Shown in pieces: positions 18,275 to 27,161 of a stretch of DNA of 64,000 bases. Made by a program: the position numbers and the translations under genes. Every line of letters starts with the position of its first letter. Position 1 is the stretch's first letter. Source of the DNA: Phaeobacter gallaeciensis (GTDB taxonomy: Bacteria > Pseudomonadota > Alphaproteobacteria > Rhodobacterales > Rhodobacteraceae); the NCBI RefSeq assembly GCF_001678945.1, contig NZ_CP015124.1, positions 1,848,501-1,912,500 of the forward strand, given 5' to 3'. The notes beneath the pieces were generated by a model, which saw nothing but the letters and a program-made list of their open reading frames with translations, did no database searches and was not told the DNA's origin.

Positions 18275-19884
18275 GGCGCGTCGCTGTTTTCGGCTGCGGC
18301 GGGATCTTTCGCCGCAGCCAGCGCCCCGCGCGCAACCCCGCCGTAATACGCGATCCGTTCGGCATGATGCAGGCAGCGCTGCATCCAGCGCATCGCATCG
18401 GTATGGGAAAACACATCCGACAGACTGTAGATACCAGCGTGCTCTCCCAGCAGCAGCGCGCGCCGGTGGCGTTTGGTGCGCAGCTCGATCAGGTCATACA
18501 GCCGCCCCAGGCGGGCCACCGTCTTCTCCTCCTCTGCGCGCCCTTCAGCAAGCTGCGCCAAGGCAAGCCCCATGGCCTGCGCCGGACGTCGCAGCATCGG
18601 ATCCTCTGACAGGGTCGCTGCCCGCCCTTTCTGCCCGCTCCGCGCCATAAGGCGCATCAGGTGGTCGGTCTGATGCAGCAGCGCCGCATAGGCACGCTCC
18701 TGATCTTCGCGCCCTTCGGACAGACGGATATCCGCCAGAAATTCCGACAATTCCTGCAAAGCCTCCTGCGCGGATTGCAGCGCCGACAGGGGCCGGTAAT
18801 CCGGCGGATCGCGCAGCGCTGCGGCCAGGGCAGCATTCAGACGCTGGGATATGGTGGCCGTGGCGGCCTCCCCTGCGACAAGGGAAAGCCCTGGATCCTG
18901 CAAAAGGGCCCGATCCAGATCGATCAGCGGCGCAGCGGGATGGTCCGGCACCAGCCGCGCGACCATGGCGGCAAATTGCTGAGTTATCGGCAGGAACATC
19001 GCGGTCCCGACGATGTTGAAGCCCATGTGAAAGATCAGGACTGTCGTCACCGCCCCGGTTGCCTGTTCCAGCACCGGCAGCCACGCTGCGCCGGACAGAA
19101 GCGCGGCAAAGGCCACGACCGAGGTCGCCACGTTGAAGAACAGATTGGCCAGCGCCGTCTGCCGCATCGGGCGCGAACCGCCGACCGAGGCGAGAATTGC
19201 GGTGAACGTGGTGCCGACATTCATCCCGATCACGATGGCCAGCGCCTGCTCCAGCGGCAGGGCACCGCCCTGAACCATCACCAGTGCCAGCGCCATTGCC
19301 GCCGAGGATGACTGCATCACGATGGTCAACCCGGCGCCCAGCCCCACCAGCAATACCAGCCCCAAGAACGTATTCCCCGGCAGCATCTGCGGCGTCACCA
19401 GCTCAGATGCACCGGCCATGCCCACCTGCATCAGATCAAGCCCGATCAACAGCAGGCACAGGCCCGACACCATCCGCCCGGCCCGCGCCACCGCGCCGCG
19501 CCCCAGCAAATCCGCCAGACCTGCAAACAGAAGACCGGCCATCGCCACGCTGCCCAGCTTCAGCTTGAACCCCAGCAGGGAGACCAGCCAGCCGGTGGCC
19601 GTGGTGCCGATATTGGCGCCATAGATCACCCCCAGCGCCTGCGGCATGGTCAACAACCCCGCCCCGACAAACCCAACCGTCATGACAGTGGTCGCGCTGG
19701 AGGATTGAATCACCGCTGTCGACAGCGTCCCGGTCATGACCCCGCGCAGCGGCGTTGTGGTGAACCGGGTCAGGATGTCCCGCAAATTTGAACCGGCCGC
19801 GTCCCGCAGCGCCGCCGTCATGATCTTCATTCCCACAAGGAACATACCGATGCCGCCAAGCACCGTGAGATAGTCTGCTGACAT
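18271..19884 (-). CDS. Na/Pi cotransporter family protein (NptA/PhoU-like)
   Basis: 537 residues. The membrane half has the duplicated Na/Pi signature, with QSSSATT in the first repeat and QSSSAAM in the second, plus GANIGTT and GMNVGTT. The C-terminal 200 residues are helical and PhoU-like ([24 protein letters not shown]). It should import phosphate with sodium across the inner membrane. The ATG at 19884 is preceded by CGAGG at 6 bases. It converges on leuB with overlapping stop codons, leaving no room for separate terminators. Confidence 0.92.
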   Translation of the reverse strand: MSADYLTVLGGIGMFLVGMKIMTAALRDAAGSNLRDILTRFTTTPLRGVMTGTLSTAVIQSSSATTVMTVGFVGAGLLTMPQALGVIYGANIGTTATGWLVSLLGFKLKLGSVAMAGLLFAGLADLLGRGAVARAGRMVSGLCLLLIGLDLMQVGMAGASELVTPQMLPGNTFLGLVLLVGLGAGLTIVMQSSSAAMALALVMVQGGALPLEQALAIVIGMNVGTTFTAILASVGGSRPMRQTALANLFFNVATSVVAFAALLSGAAWLPVLEQATGAVTTVLIFHMGFNIVGTAMFLPITQQFAAMVARLVPDHPAAPLIDLDRALLQDPGLSLVAGEAATATISQRLNAALAAALRDPPDYRPLSALQSAQEALQELSEFLADIRLSEGREDQERAYAALLHQTDHLMRLMARSGQKGRAATLSEDPMLRRPAQAMGLALAQLAEGRAEEEKTVARLGRLYDLIELRTKRHRRALLLGEHAGIYSLSDVFSHTDAMRWMQRCLHHAERIAYYGGVARGALAAAKDPAAAENSDAP

Positions 19885-19977
19885 GTCAGCCTCGTTTTTC
19901 CCAAGGATGGCGCCCTGCCGCGCGGGACGCAAGTTTTCACAATCCGCGTTCATTGCAAAAAAGCATGACAAATCGGC

Positions 19978-20004
19978 TTGCAAAACCCGCGCGCCGGGTA
20001 TAAT
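19978..20004 (+). promoter_or_regulatory. Promoter of tRNA-Pro
   Basis: TTGCAA (19978-19983) and a perfect TATAAT (19999-20004) with a 15-base GC-rich spacer, ending 13 bases before the mature tRNA. The short spacer and GC-rich discriminator are typical of stable-RNA promoters. Confidence 0.65.
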
Positions 20005-20017
20005 CCCGCGCCACGGT

Positions 20018-20094
20018 CGGAGTGTAGCTCAGCCTGGTAGAGCACTGTCTTCGGGAGGCAGGGGCCGGAGGTTCGAATCCTCTCACTCCGACCA
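20018..20094 (+). tRNA. tRNA-Pro (anticodon CGG)
   Basis: A 77-nt cloverleaf: acceptor stem CGGAGTG/CACTCCG, D arm with AGCTCAGCCTGGTAGAGC, anticodon stem CTGTC/GGCAG around TTCGGGA (anticodon CGG, reads CCG), T loop GGTTCGAATCC and encoded ACCA. Confidence 0.97.
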
Positions 20095-20101
20095 ATAAAG
20101 C

Positions 20102-20131
20102 AAGGCGCCCCATGGGCGCCTTTGTTGTTTC
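20102..20131. terminator. Bidirectional terminator between tRNA-Pro and the TRAP operon
   Basis: Perfect 9-bp stem AAGGCGCCC/GGGCGCCTT with loop CAT, followed by TGTTGTTT on the plus strand. It can also end the TRAP operon from the other side. Confidence 0.8.
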
Positions 20132-20149
20132 TCGTCATATGTGCTTGGG

Positions 20150-21439
20150 TCAGCCAAGCATCAGAGATGGCAGCCAGAGCGTGATCTCCGGAAAGCACAG
20201 CAGTACCACCAGCACCACGAGTTCCATCAGAAGGAACGGCACGATGCCCCGGAAAATAGTGCCCAGCGCAACCCCAGTTTGGGCCGAGGCAACATAGGCG
20301 TTCAGGCCAAGCGGTGGCGTCAGTAGCCCGATCTCGACCGTCTTTGTCACCACGATCCCGAACCAGACGGGATCATAGCCCAGCGCCATCGCGGTCGGAA
20401 ACGCCAGTGGCATTGCAAGGGACAGGATCGCCAGCTGGTCCATAAACATGCCCATAACCAGCAGAATCAGTACCATGAAGGCCAGAATCGCTGCACGCGG
20501 CAGATCCGTGGTCGATGCGAATTCCAAAAGCGCATGGGTGATCCGCGTGAAGGCCAGATAGTTCGCGAAGATCGCCGAACAGGTGACGATGGCAACGATC
20601 ATGACGGTCGCCCGGATGGCCGCGGACACAGATGTGCTCAGGCCGACAAAGGTTATGCTGCGCTGCACAAGAACAATGATGAGCGATCCCATCACGCCAA
20701 GCGCCGCAGCCTCGGACGGAGAGGCGACACCGCCGTAAATGGCACCGATGACCCCCACCATGAGCAACCCCATTGGGATCACGTGACGGCTGGCCTTGAC
20801 CGCCTTGCCCAGCTGGAACGGATCCCCTTTGGGCGCCTGATCCGTACGTGTCGCGATGATCTTGATCACCAGGGCCAGACCCGATGCCGTCAGCAATCCC
20901 GGCACGATGCCGGCAATGAACAGCTGCCCGATCGAGGTTTCCGTGAGGACGCCATAGACAACCAGCACGATGGACGGCGGCACCACCACGGCAAGCGTGC
21001 CCCCCACACTGACCACGGCCGCCGCCAGACGGTCGGCGTAGTTATGGTTACGCATCTCTGGAAAGGCCGATGCGGCCATTGCCGCAGTTGATGCGGTCGA
21101 ACTGCCCACCAACGCCGCCAGCAGGACGGAGGAGGCCACGGTTGCCATCGCAAGGCCGCCTTTGACATGGCCGATCCAGCACTGGCAGGCATGGATCGCG
21201 CGGCGCGTCACATCGCCCGAGGTCAAAAGCTCTGCCATGAGGATGAACAGCGGGATCGCCACCAGAATGAACGAGGACGAACTGTCAAAGAAGATGCGTT
21301 CCAGCACAGCGAATGCAGGGCGCCATCCCAATTGCAAGGCAAGTCCGATGAAGCCAACCAACCCCATGGCGAATGCGATCGGCATCCGGAACACCATGAA
21401 TAGGGCCAGCAGGCAAAGAAGGGCGAGGAAAGTGATCAT
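20150..21439 (-). CDS. TRAP transporter large permease, DctM family
   Basis: 429 residues, almost wholly hydrophobic with about 12 helices. DctM landmarks are RMPIAFAMGLVG near the start, SSTASTAAMAASAFPEM in the central re-entrant region and the conserved end EIGLLTPPLGLNAYVAS. It forms the Na+-driven channel of a tripartite transporter with the DctQ and DctP proteins encoded just upstream. It is the last gene of the DctQ-DctP-DctM set. A hairpin at 21460-21489 separates it from the binding-protein gene. Confidence 0.95.
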   Translation of the reverse strand: MITFLALLCLLALFMVFRMPIAFAMGLVGFIGLALQLGWRPAFAVLERIFFDSSSSFILVAIPLFILMAELLTSGDVTRRAIHACQCWIGHVKGGLAMATVASSVLLAALVGSSTASTAAMAASAFPEMRNHNYADRLAAAVVSVGGTLAVVVPPSIVLVVYGVLTETSIGQLFIAGIVPGLLTASGLALVIKIIATRTDQAPKGDPFQLGKAVKASRHVIPMGLLMVGVIGAIYGGVASPSEAAALGVMGSLIIVLVQRSITFVGLSTSVSAAIRATVMIVAIVTCSAIFANYLAFTRITHALLEFASTTDLPRAAILAFMVLILLVMGMFMDQLAILSLAMPLAFPTAMALGYDPVWFGIVVTKTVEIGLLTPPLGLNAYVASAQTGVALGTIFRGIVPFLLMELVVLVVLLCFPEITLWLPSLMLG

Positions 21440-21459
21440 GTTCGCGGCTCTGTCTTCAG

Positions 21460-21489
21460 GATCCGGGCAGCCAGATGGGCGCCCGGATC
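21460..21489 (-). promoter_or_regulatory. Intercistronic hairpin after the TRAP binding-protein gene
   Basis: Perfect 9-bp arms GATCCGGGC/GCCCGGATC around a 12-base loop, with no T-run, between dctP and dctM. Probably an mRNA-stabilising or partial-termination element. Confidence 0.6.
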
Positions 21490-21508
21490 GTTTCAGTCTT
21501 TGTCGGGC

Positions 21509-22513
21509 TTACTTCGAAGTCAGGGCACGATAGTTTTCGAGAACCGCCTCTGCGCCATCCGCATTGATACGCTCCAGCCAGTCCTGGCCAACAAGTTTCA
21601 TGCTGTCGGTGAGGCTTGCCAGTTCCGCGTCAGAGAAGGTGTAGGTGTCGATTCCTTCGTCCTTCCACTGAGTGACAAGACCTTCGACCGAGTCATCCTG
21701 CGCCTTTGCCACATGCATGGCCGTCTCTGCGCCCAGCTCCAGCATCTTGGCCTGCACGTCCTCGGGAAGGTCTTTGAACAGGTCACTGCGTACGACCATT
21801 ACAAAGCTATAGCCGCCGAAGGATCCGTTGGTGGAAATATGACTCACCACTTCGTTGAGCTTGTAGCCCGGCACCGATGCCAGCGGGAACAGAACCGCAT
21901 CAAGCCGTCCGCGTTCTACCGCCGTGTAGACCTCTGGCCCCGGGATCGAGATACCCACTGCACCCATGGAGCGGGCCGTCATCGCCTGTGTCGAGCCAGA
22001 CGTCCGGATATCCAGCGCCTTCCAGTCTTCCGCCAGACCAAGCCGTTTCTTGGCAAGCACCTGATAGGGGGGCAGCACGAAACCGAAGATCGGCGTGACA
22101 CCTGCCGCCAGCAGTTCCTCGCGCAGCGGTCCCTCCTTCAGCATCGCCTGAAGCGCCTTGGTACCCTGCTGGGCCGAGCTGTAGAACCCCGGCAAGCCGA
22201 CCACCGAATTCAGCGGCAGGGATTCCGCGTGATAAAGCGTGCCCAGAAGCGCCGCGTCGAGAATGCCATTGTTCACGGCATCCAGCTGTGCCTTGGATTT
22301 TGCCGCCTGCTGCGACGGGAAATGCTGGAACGAGACCGCACCTCCGGTGGCCTCTTCCACCGCTGCCATCCAGCGCGTGGTGCCCTCGATCGACACGATA
22401 TGGCTGGTCGACTGGAAATCCCCAAGGCGCAGCGTCTCGGCGATACCGGCTGTTGCGGTCATGCCCAGAGCGATGATCGCGGAAACCGCAGTGATCTTCT
22501 TCAAGGTCTTCAT
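21509..22513 (-). CDS. TRAP transporter substrate-binding protein, DctP family
   Basis: 334 residues with signal peptide (MKTLKKITAVSAIIALGMTA, cleavage near GIAETL). The mature protein is a DctP-type periplasmic binding protein. The Arg that normally binds the carboxylate is likely in LDIRTSGSTQAM (about residue 164), followed by the family segment GPEVYTAVERGRLDAVL. ATG 22513 follows GGGAGGAAACGAA. The ligand is unknown; the CoA-ligase and hydratase upstream suggest an organic acid. Confidence 0.93.
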   Translation of the reverse strand: MKTLKKITAVSAIIALGMTATAGIAETLRLGDFQSTSHIVSIEGTTRWMAAVEEATGGAVSFQHFPSQQAAKSKAQLDAVNNGILDAALLGTLYHAESLPLNSVVGLPGFYSSAQQGTKALQAMLKEGPLREELLAAGVTPIFGFVLPPYQVLAKKRLGLAEDWKALDIRTSGSTQAMTARSMGAVGISIPGPEVYTAVERGRLDAVLFPLASVPGYKLNEVVSHISTNGSFGGYSFVMVVRSDLFKDLPEDVQAKMLELGAETAMHVAKAQDDSVEGLVTQWKDEGIDTYTFSDAELASLTDSMKLVGQDWLERINADGAEAVLENYRALTSK

Positions 22514-22535
22514 TTCGTTTCCTCCCATTGTTGGT

Positions 22536-23024
22536 TTATCGGGTGAGATCTGGCTCCGCAGGACGGAACACATCATGGATCAGCCGCAGGACCAGCACAC
22601 TGCACCCAAGAGGTGCGACGGCATAGGCCCACCCGAGCGGCCAGTCGATCACGCCATACTCGACCTCGTGATGCGCAAAGGCACCCCAGGCAAATTTCGC
22701 AGACATGAAGGTGATCGCGGCAAAGAAGGCGGCAGGCAGAAGCAAACGCGCCTTTGCTAGCAGCGTTCCCCAAAGACCGGGGAGGGTCTCTGGGCCAAAA
22801 TCCAGGGCGAGATGACCACCGTCCCGGAACACCCGCGACAGCGACAGCGTCGCCAAGGCAGGCATCAGGTAGAGCTCGGTCAGTTCGAACTGGATCTGGA
22901 CCGGGCGGTTCGCGATCATGCGCAGCAGGATATCTGCGTTGATCAGGACCGCCACGGCAACCAGGGCGAGGCACCCGGCAAGATGCAGGGTGTCCTCGAT
23001 TTTTCTCAGCGTGCGTTCGATCAT
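22536..23024 (-). CDS. TRAP transporter small permease, DctQ family
   Basis: About 162 residues with four predicted helices (near 14-34, 50-66, 88-108 and 125-148) and the DctQ element NADILLRMIANRPVQIQFELTELY. The start is the ATG at 23024. A TTG at 23030 lies at better spacing (5 bases) from GGAGG and is an alternative. It sits between the MaoC-like gene and dctP; short gaps imply one operon from the acyl-CoA synthetase through dctM. Confidence 0.9.
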   Translation of the reverse strand: MIERTLRKIEDTLHLAGCLALVAVAVLINADILLRMIANRPVQIQFELTELYLMPALATLSLSRVFRDGGHLALDFGPETLPGLWGTLLAKARLLLPAAFFAAITFMSAKFAWGAFAHHEVEYGVIDWPLGWAYAVAPLGCSVLVLRLIHDVFRPAEPDLTR

Positions 23025-23066
23025 GGTCAAACCAGCCTCCCTTCTGGTTGACGCGAGAGCCCAGGC

Positions 23067-24203
23067 TTAACGCTTGGGCAGCTCGACGATTGCAGAGCCC
23101 ATGGCGGACATTTCGCCATCCTGCTGTTCTGCACGTTGCTGGATTTCAAGCAGATAGCGACCATCTTCCTCATACTTGCGAATGACGGTGCCGTGGATCA
23201 GGATGATGTCGCCTTCGGGGTTGTGCCGACGCACCTGGCATTTCGCCTGCCGCAGGAACCCATCATCGCCCATCCAGTTGGTGATCTGATGTGTCAGCCA
23301 GGACGTCCGCTCGGGACCATAGTCATAGGCGCCGGGCGCACCAACTTCGAGCGCGAATTCCTCTTCCCAGTGAACCCGTTCGGGGCAATCGGGAATGCCG
23401 TAGCGGTTCTTCGGACCAGCGCTTGGGTGTTTCTGCTGCAGCTGCCAGGCCAGCTTGTTGGCCCGGATGTAAAGACCGCCCCAACCCTGCGCATAGGCGA
23501 TGAAGCCAGTGGCCGTCATCGGCCCCTTGACCATGGTCGGCAGCTCGGTGCCTTCGGCAACGTCATCCCAATAACGGGTCTCGGCGCCGCGGATTTCTTC
23601 CTGCTCGTAATACTTGTAGTATTCTTGCAGTTCGGCCTCGGTCCAGACACGGCGGCCCTTCTCCTTGGCTTCCGTATACTTGGTGCCATTCTCGCGCGCC
23701 TGATCACGGTCGGTGCGGAAGCACCAGCTGTCAGCATCCGCCACAAGATCGCCCGTCGCAGTGTCATAGAAATCGACGTGATAGATCTGCTGGACGGCTT
23801 TCCCTGCGAAACGGGTGTCGTGTTCGACCAGATCCTTGAGGTAGGCCTCGGTGCGGAATTCCATGTTGCGAGTGATGGTCTTGTGCCAGTTCCAGTTGGC
23901 CCCCGACCACATCGCGTGCACGCCCGGCAGCCCACCCACATAGCCCGAGATGATCCGGTTCGTCGCGAACAGGAACGAAGGCAGCGCGATCACATCGCCA
24001 TACTTGGTGGTCTTGGCATAGTCCGGATCACACCACAGCGGGTTGTCGTCACCAATGCCATGGGCGTAGTGGCGAATGTTGTCTCGGGTCGCTTCATAGC
24101 ACCAGGGCTCGACCGTTTTTTCGATCTTTACGCCAACGCGTTCGCGCAGATCGTCAAGGCCTTCCTCGGTGATCTTCGGAAATTTCCGGGTCATTTCATT
24201 CAT
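23067..24203 (-). CDS. MaoC/FAS1-like dehydratase (double hotdog hydratase)
   Basis: 378 residues. The N-terminal half is a FAS1-like dehydratase domain (YEATRDNIRHYAHGIGDDNPLW, then YGDVIALPSFLFA). The C-terminal half is a second hotdog region (ending QCQVRRHNPEGDIILIHGTV-type strands). Members hydrate enoyl-CoA thioesters; the best-known relative is mesaconyl-CoA hydratase, which is shorter. Strong start AGGAGGAAAACGA-ATG. It sits 37 bases from the acyl-CoA synthetase gene, so it probably acts on that ligase's product. The actual substrate is unknown. Confidence 0.8.
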   Translation of the reverse strand: MNEMTRKFPKITEEGLDDLRERVGVKIEKTVEPWCYEATRDNIRHYAHGIGDDNPLWCDPDYAKTTKYGDVIALPSFLFATNRIISGYVGGLPGVHAMWSGANWNWHKTITRNMEFRTEAYLKDLVEHDTRFAGKAVQQIYHVDFYDTATGDLVADADSWCFRTDRDQARENGTKYTEAKEKGRRVWTEAELQEYYKYYEQEEIRGAETRYWDDVAEGTELPTMVKGPMTATGFIAYAQGWGGLYIRANKLAWQLQQKHPSAGPKNRYGIPDCPERVHWEEEFALEVGAPGAYDYGPERTSWLTHQITNWMGDDGFLRQAKCQVRRHNPEGDIILIHGTVIRKYEEDGRYLLEIQQRAEQQDGEMSAMGSAIVELPKR

Positions 24204-24240
24204 TCGTTTTCCTCCTAGAATTACGTCTGGTGCGCGCGGA

Positions 24241-25800
24241 TCAGCCCGCGGTTTCCAGTTGTCTGGCTTGTTGATCTCTCAGGATTTTTCGGTTCACCTT
24301 GCCTGCCGGGGTTTTTGGCAGTTCGGTGACAAATTCGATCTGGCGGGGGTATTCGTGCCGCGCGAGCTTGGAGCGGACATGCTCCTGTATGTCTTCCTTG
24401 AGCCCGGCAGTCTCCGCTGTTTTCAGGATAATGTAGGCCTTGACGACCTGACCGCGCAGTTCATCCGGGGCGCCGATCACACCACATTCGGCAACGGCGG
24501 GATGGCTCAGCAACGCGTCCTCGACCTCAACCGCGCCGATGGTCCAGCCTGCGGAAATGATGACATCGTCCGCCCGGCCGCCGTGGTAGAAATAACCATC
24601 CTCATCGACCCGCCCCAGATCCTTGGTCGGGAACCATGTGCCTGCCTTTTTGACCATGAGCTCACCGGTCTCGCCGGGGTCACATGGCGAACCATCGTCG
24701 CGCTGGACCTGCACCTCGACGCCGGGAACGGCCTTGCCCATGGCACCGTCCCGCACCTCCAGATCATTCGCACCCGGATAATTGGCAATGATGACACCGA
24801 TCTCGGTGGTGCCATACATCGAGCGGACCTTGGTGCCGAAGACACGTTCCACATAGGCGGCGGTTTCGCTGTCGATCGGCTCACCCGTGAAGGAGAGCTT
24901 GTCGAAATGATAGGTGAAATCCTCTGCCCGGCCGGAGTTGCGCATCATCCGGTAATGGGTCGCCGCAGCCGTAAGGTTGCTGATCTCGAAATCGTGCAGG
25001 GCCTGCAACAGGCGTACCGCGTCAAACTTGCCCGAGAACGTGCCGGTCGACACGCCAAGGGCCAGCGGTGCCAGCGTACCGTGCCAAAACCCGTGCCCCC
25101 AGGCTGGTGAGGACGGACAGAAGAACCGATCGCCCGGGCGGATGCCCGTTGCATAAAGCGCCGCAACCATCAGCGTCACGATGGAACGGTGGTTGTGCTT
25201 CACCGCCGCAGGCAGCAGGCGGGTGGTCCCGGATGTGTATTGCAGGACGGCAAGGTCGTTACCCGCGGTCGAGCAGTCGAATTCGCCGGGAAATCCATCC
25301 AATCCATCAAGGAACTCTGCATCTGCGACAACAACCCGTTCGGCGCCACCTTCGACGGCTTCCGGCCCCTTCTCTGCGTTGGTGAACAGGATCTTCGGCG
25401 CGCAATCCTCGACCCGCAGGCGGATCCCGTCAGGCCCAAAAAGGGTGAACATCGGAACCGCCACGGCACCTGCCTTCATCGCGCCGAACATGACGCAGTA
25501 GAAGGGCAGCGACGGCTCGATCATGACCGCGATACGGTCACCTTTCTGGACGCCCTGCGACACCAGATAATGCGCAACCTGGGAGGACCGGCTGGCCAGT
25601 TCCGCAAAGGAAATGATCTCATCCTGTCCCGAGGCATGCGCAATTCGCAGCGCCGTGCGATCCCCCGCTGCGTGGCGGTCCACGCATTCATGCGCAATGT
25701 TGAAGTTGTCGCGATCCCCGTCGAAGAGCGCCCAGAGCGCATCCTTCGAATAGTGCGTCAGCGCGTCAGCGTAGGATGTGAAATCCGTCAGGCGTTGCAT
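24241..25800 (-). CDS. AMP-dependent acyl-CoA synthetase
   Basis: 519 residues of the ANL adenylate-forming family. Motifs are the phosphate loop YTSGTTRLLPAAVKH, YGTTE (about residue 345), the LGRVDEDGYFYHGGRADDVI hinge region and the catalytic-lysine end PKTPAGKVNRKIL. The loop differs from the common TSGTTGxPKG; the RxLPxAVKH form is seen in a medium-chain and aromatic-acid ligase subgroup. It activates a carboxylate to its CoA thioester. The ATG at 25800 has AGAGG 7 bases before it. First gene of the minus-strand operon, divergent from iclR. Confidence 0.9.
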   Translation of the reverse strand: MQRLTDFTSYADALTHYSKDALWALFDGDRDNFNIAHECVDRHAAGDRTALRIAHASGQDEIISFAELASRSSQVAHYLVSQGVQKGDRIAVMIEPSLPFYCVMFGAMKAGAVAVPMFTLFGPDGIRLRVEDCAPKILFTNAEKGPEAVEGGAERVVVADAEFLDGLDGFPGEFDCSTAGNDLAVLQYTSGTTRLLPAAVKHNHRSIVTLMVAALYATGIRPGDRFFCPSSPAWGHGFWHGTLAPLALGVSTGTFSGKFDAVRLLQALHDFEISNLTAAATHYRMMRNSGRAEDFTYHFDKLSFTGEPIDSETAAYVERVFGTKVRSMYGTTEIGVIIANYPGANDLEVRDGAMGKAVPGVEVQVQRDDGSPCDPGETGELMVKKAGTWFPTKDLGRVDEDGYFYHGGRADDVIISAGWTIGAVEVEDALLSHPAVAECGVIGAPDELRGQVVKAYIILKTAETAGLKEDIQEHVRSKLARHEYPRQIEFVTELPKTPAGKVNRKILRDQQARQLETAG

Positions 25801-25885
25801 CGCCAATCCTCTCCCTTTCGTCGTCCGGCAAGCACGTCATCGCGGCCTGCCCGTGTTCGTTGACAACGGTAGGGATCAGGATATG

Positions 25886-25920
25886 TTATTGTCAATACGC
25901 TATAATTATTGTATATACGC
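25886..25920. promoter_or_regulatory. Tandem operator repeats over the iclR / acyl-CoA synthetase divergent promoter
   Basis: Two 15-base direct repeats, TTATTGTCAATACGC (25886-25900) and TTATTGTATATACGC (25906-25920), start 20 bases apart, about two helical turns. They cover the -35 (TTGTCA, 25889-25894) and -10 (TATATA, 25912-25917, 17-base spacer) of a good promoter for iclR. The first contains the palindrome TATTG-T-CAATA, whose complement supplies TTGACA for the opposite direction. Confidence 0.65.
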
Positions 25921-25949
25921 AATGAAATCAAGCGTTACAGAGGTATAAA

Positions 25950-26735
25950 ATGGCCGCAAAATCAGCAGAGACCACGACCAAGAGACAGGTGCCCGCCGTC
26001 ACGCGAGCCATTGCTATTCTTAGGTTTTTGGCGCGTTCGGACGAACCGGTGGGCGTCAATCCGATCGCCCGCGAGCTCGAACTTGTGCCCAGCACCTGCC
26101 TGCACATTCTGCGGGTGCTTCAGGATGAGGGACTCGTCGATTTTGATTCGAACACCAAACGCTACTCGATCGGAATCGGCATCCTTCCCCTGGCCCGTTC
26201 AGCCCTTCAGAAGAACACCTTCTCGGTCCTGGTGCAGCCGCTGCTTTCTGGCCTATCCGAGAAATTCGGGGTGACCTCCATCGCGACACAGGTGGCCGAA
26301 CCGTCCCAGATGGTGGTCATCGCACTGTCGCAATCGACCCTGCCCTTCCGACTTCAGGTCGACCTTGGCAGCCGCTTCCCCATCCTGATCAGCGCCACCG
26401 GCCGCCTGTTTGCCGCATTCAACGTCACCGACCCCGAAGAGCTGCGCAGCGGTTTTGACAAACTGGTCTGGGATCACCCGCCCAGCTTTGAAGACTGGCT
26501 AACCGAAGTCGAGGCGACCCGCGCGCGCGGTTATGCGGTGGACAGGGGAACCTACATCTCGGGCGTGACGGTTGTCGCGGCGCCGGTGTTCAACGCCGCC
26601 GGGCAGATGATCCGCTCGCTTGTCGCCATCGGTATTTCAGAGCGGATGGATGACAAACAAGTCGCTTCGCTGGCGAAATCCCTGCTGAAGCTGCGCGACA
26701 AAATCGAAGCCATGCAAATCGAAACGAGGAGCTAG
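25950..26735 (+). CDS. IclR family transcriptional regulator of the carboxylate catabolic island
   Basis: 261 residues. The N-terminal winged helix is at about 15-75 (VTRAIAILRFLARSDEPVGVNPIARELELVPSTCLHILRVL). The effector domain follows, with LISATGRLFAAF and TRARGYAVDRGTYISGVTVVAAPVFN. It is divergent from the acyl-CoA synthetase operon and heads a plus-strand operon with a thioesterase and a CoA-transferase. It likely controls both through the tandem repeats in the 149-base intergenic region. Effector unknown, presumably the transported acid or its CoA ester. Confidence 0.92.
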   Translation: MAAKSAETTTKRQVPAVTRAIAILRFLARSDEPVGVNPIARELELVPSTCLHILRVLQDEGLVDFDSNTKRYSIGIGILPLARSALQKNTFSVLVQPLLSGLSEKFGVTSIATQVAEPSQMVVIALSQSTLPFRLQVDLGSRFPILISATGRLFAAFNVTDPEELRSGFDKLVWDHPPSFEDWLTEVEATRARGYAVDRGTYISGVTVVAAPVFNAAGQMIRSLVAIGISERMDDKQVASLAKSLLKLRDKIEAMQIETRS

Positions 26736-26738
26736 ACA

Positions 26739-27161
26739 GTGACCCAACTCACCGAACAAACAGGCTGGAAAGAGCTGAAGGCCGGTCCCTTCATGGATGG
26801 GATCGGCCCCATCCTGAAGACCAGGGCGCTGGATGGCAGCAATATCTATGGGCTGCGCACCGATGCCTCCCATTGCAACGCCATCGGTTCGGTGCATGGC
26901 GGCGTGGTCACCGGGGTGCTGGATCAAGCCATCGCCATCGAGGCCTGGAATGCGGCCAATCGGCAACCGACTGTCACCCTCCAAATGGATACGCGCTTTG
27001 TCACCGCTGCGCGCGCCGGTGACCTGCTGGAAGCCAGCGCAACCCTGCGCCACGCGACGCGCTCCATGCTGTTCGTGGACGCGGATCTGTACGCAGGGGA
27101 TCGCCTGATCGCCACGGCAACAGCCGTCATGAAAATAATCGCAAAGAAGGACACACCATGA
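26739..27161 (+). CDS. PaaI-family hotdog thioesterase
   Basis: 140 residues, a single hotdog domain with the PaaI-type signature NAIGSVHGGVVTGVLDQAIAIEAW (HGG motif near residue 53) and the strand TVTLQMDTRFVTAA. It hydrolyses acyl-CoA thioesters. The start is GTG with GAGGAG 7 bases upstream. It begins 3 bases after iclR and overlaps the CoA-transferase gene by 4 (ATGA). In this context it may release CoA from dead-end intermediates. Confidence 0.85.
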   Translation: MTQLTEQTGWKELKAGPFMDGIGPILKTRALDGSNIYGLRTDASHCNAIGSVHGGVVTGVLDQAIAIEAWNAANRQPTVTLQMDTRFVTAARAGDLLEASATLRHATRSMLFVDADLYAGDRLIATATAVMKIIAKKDTP

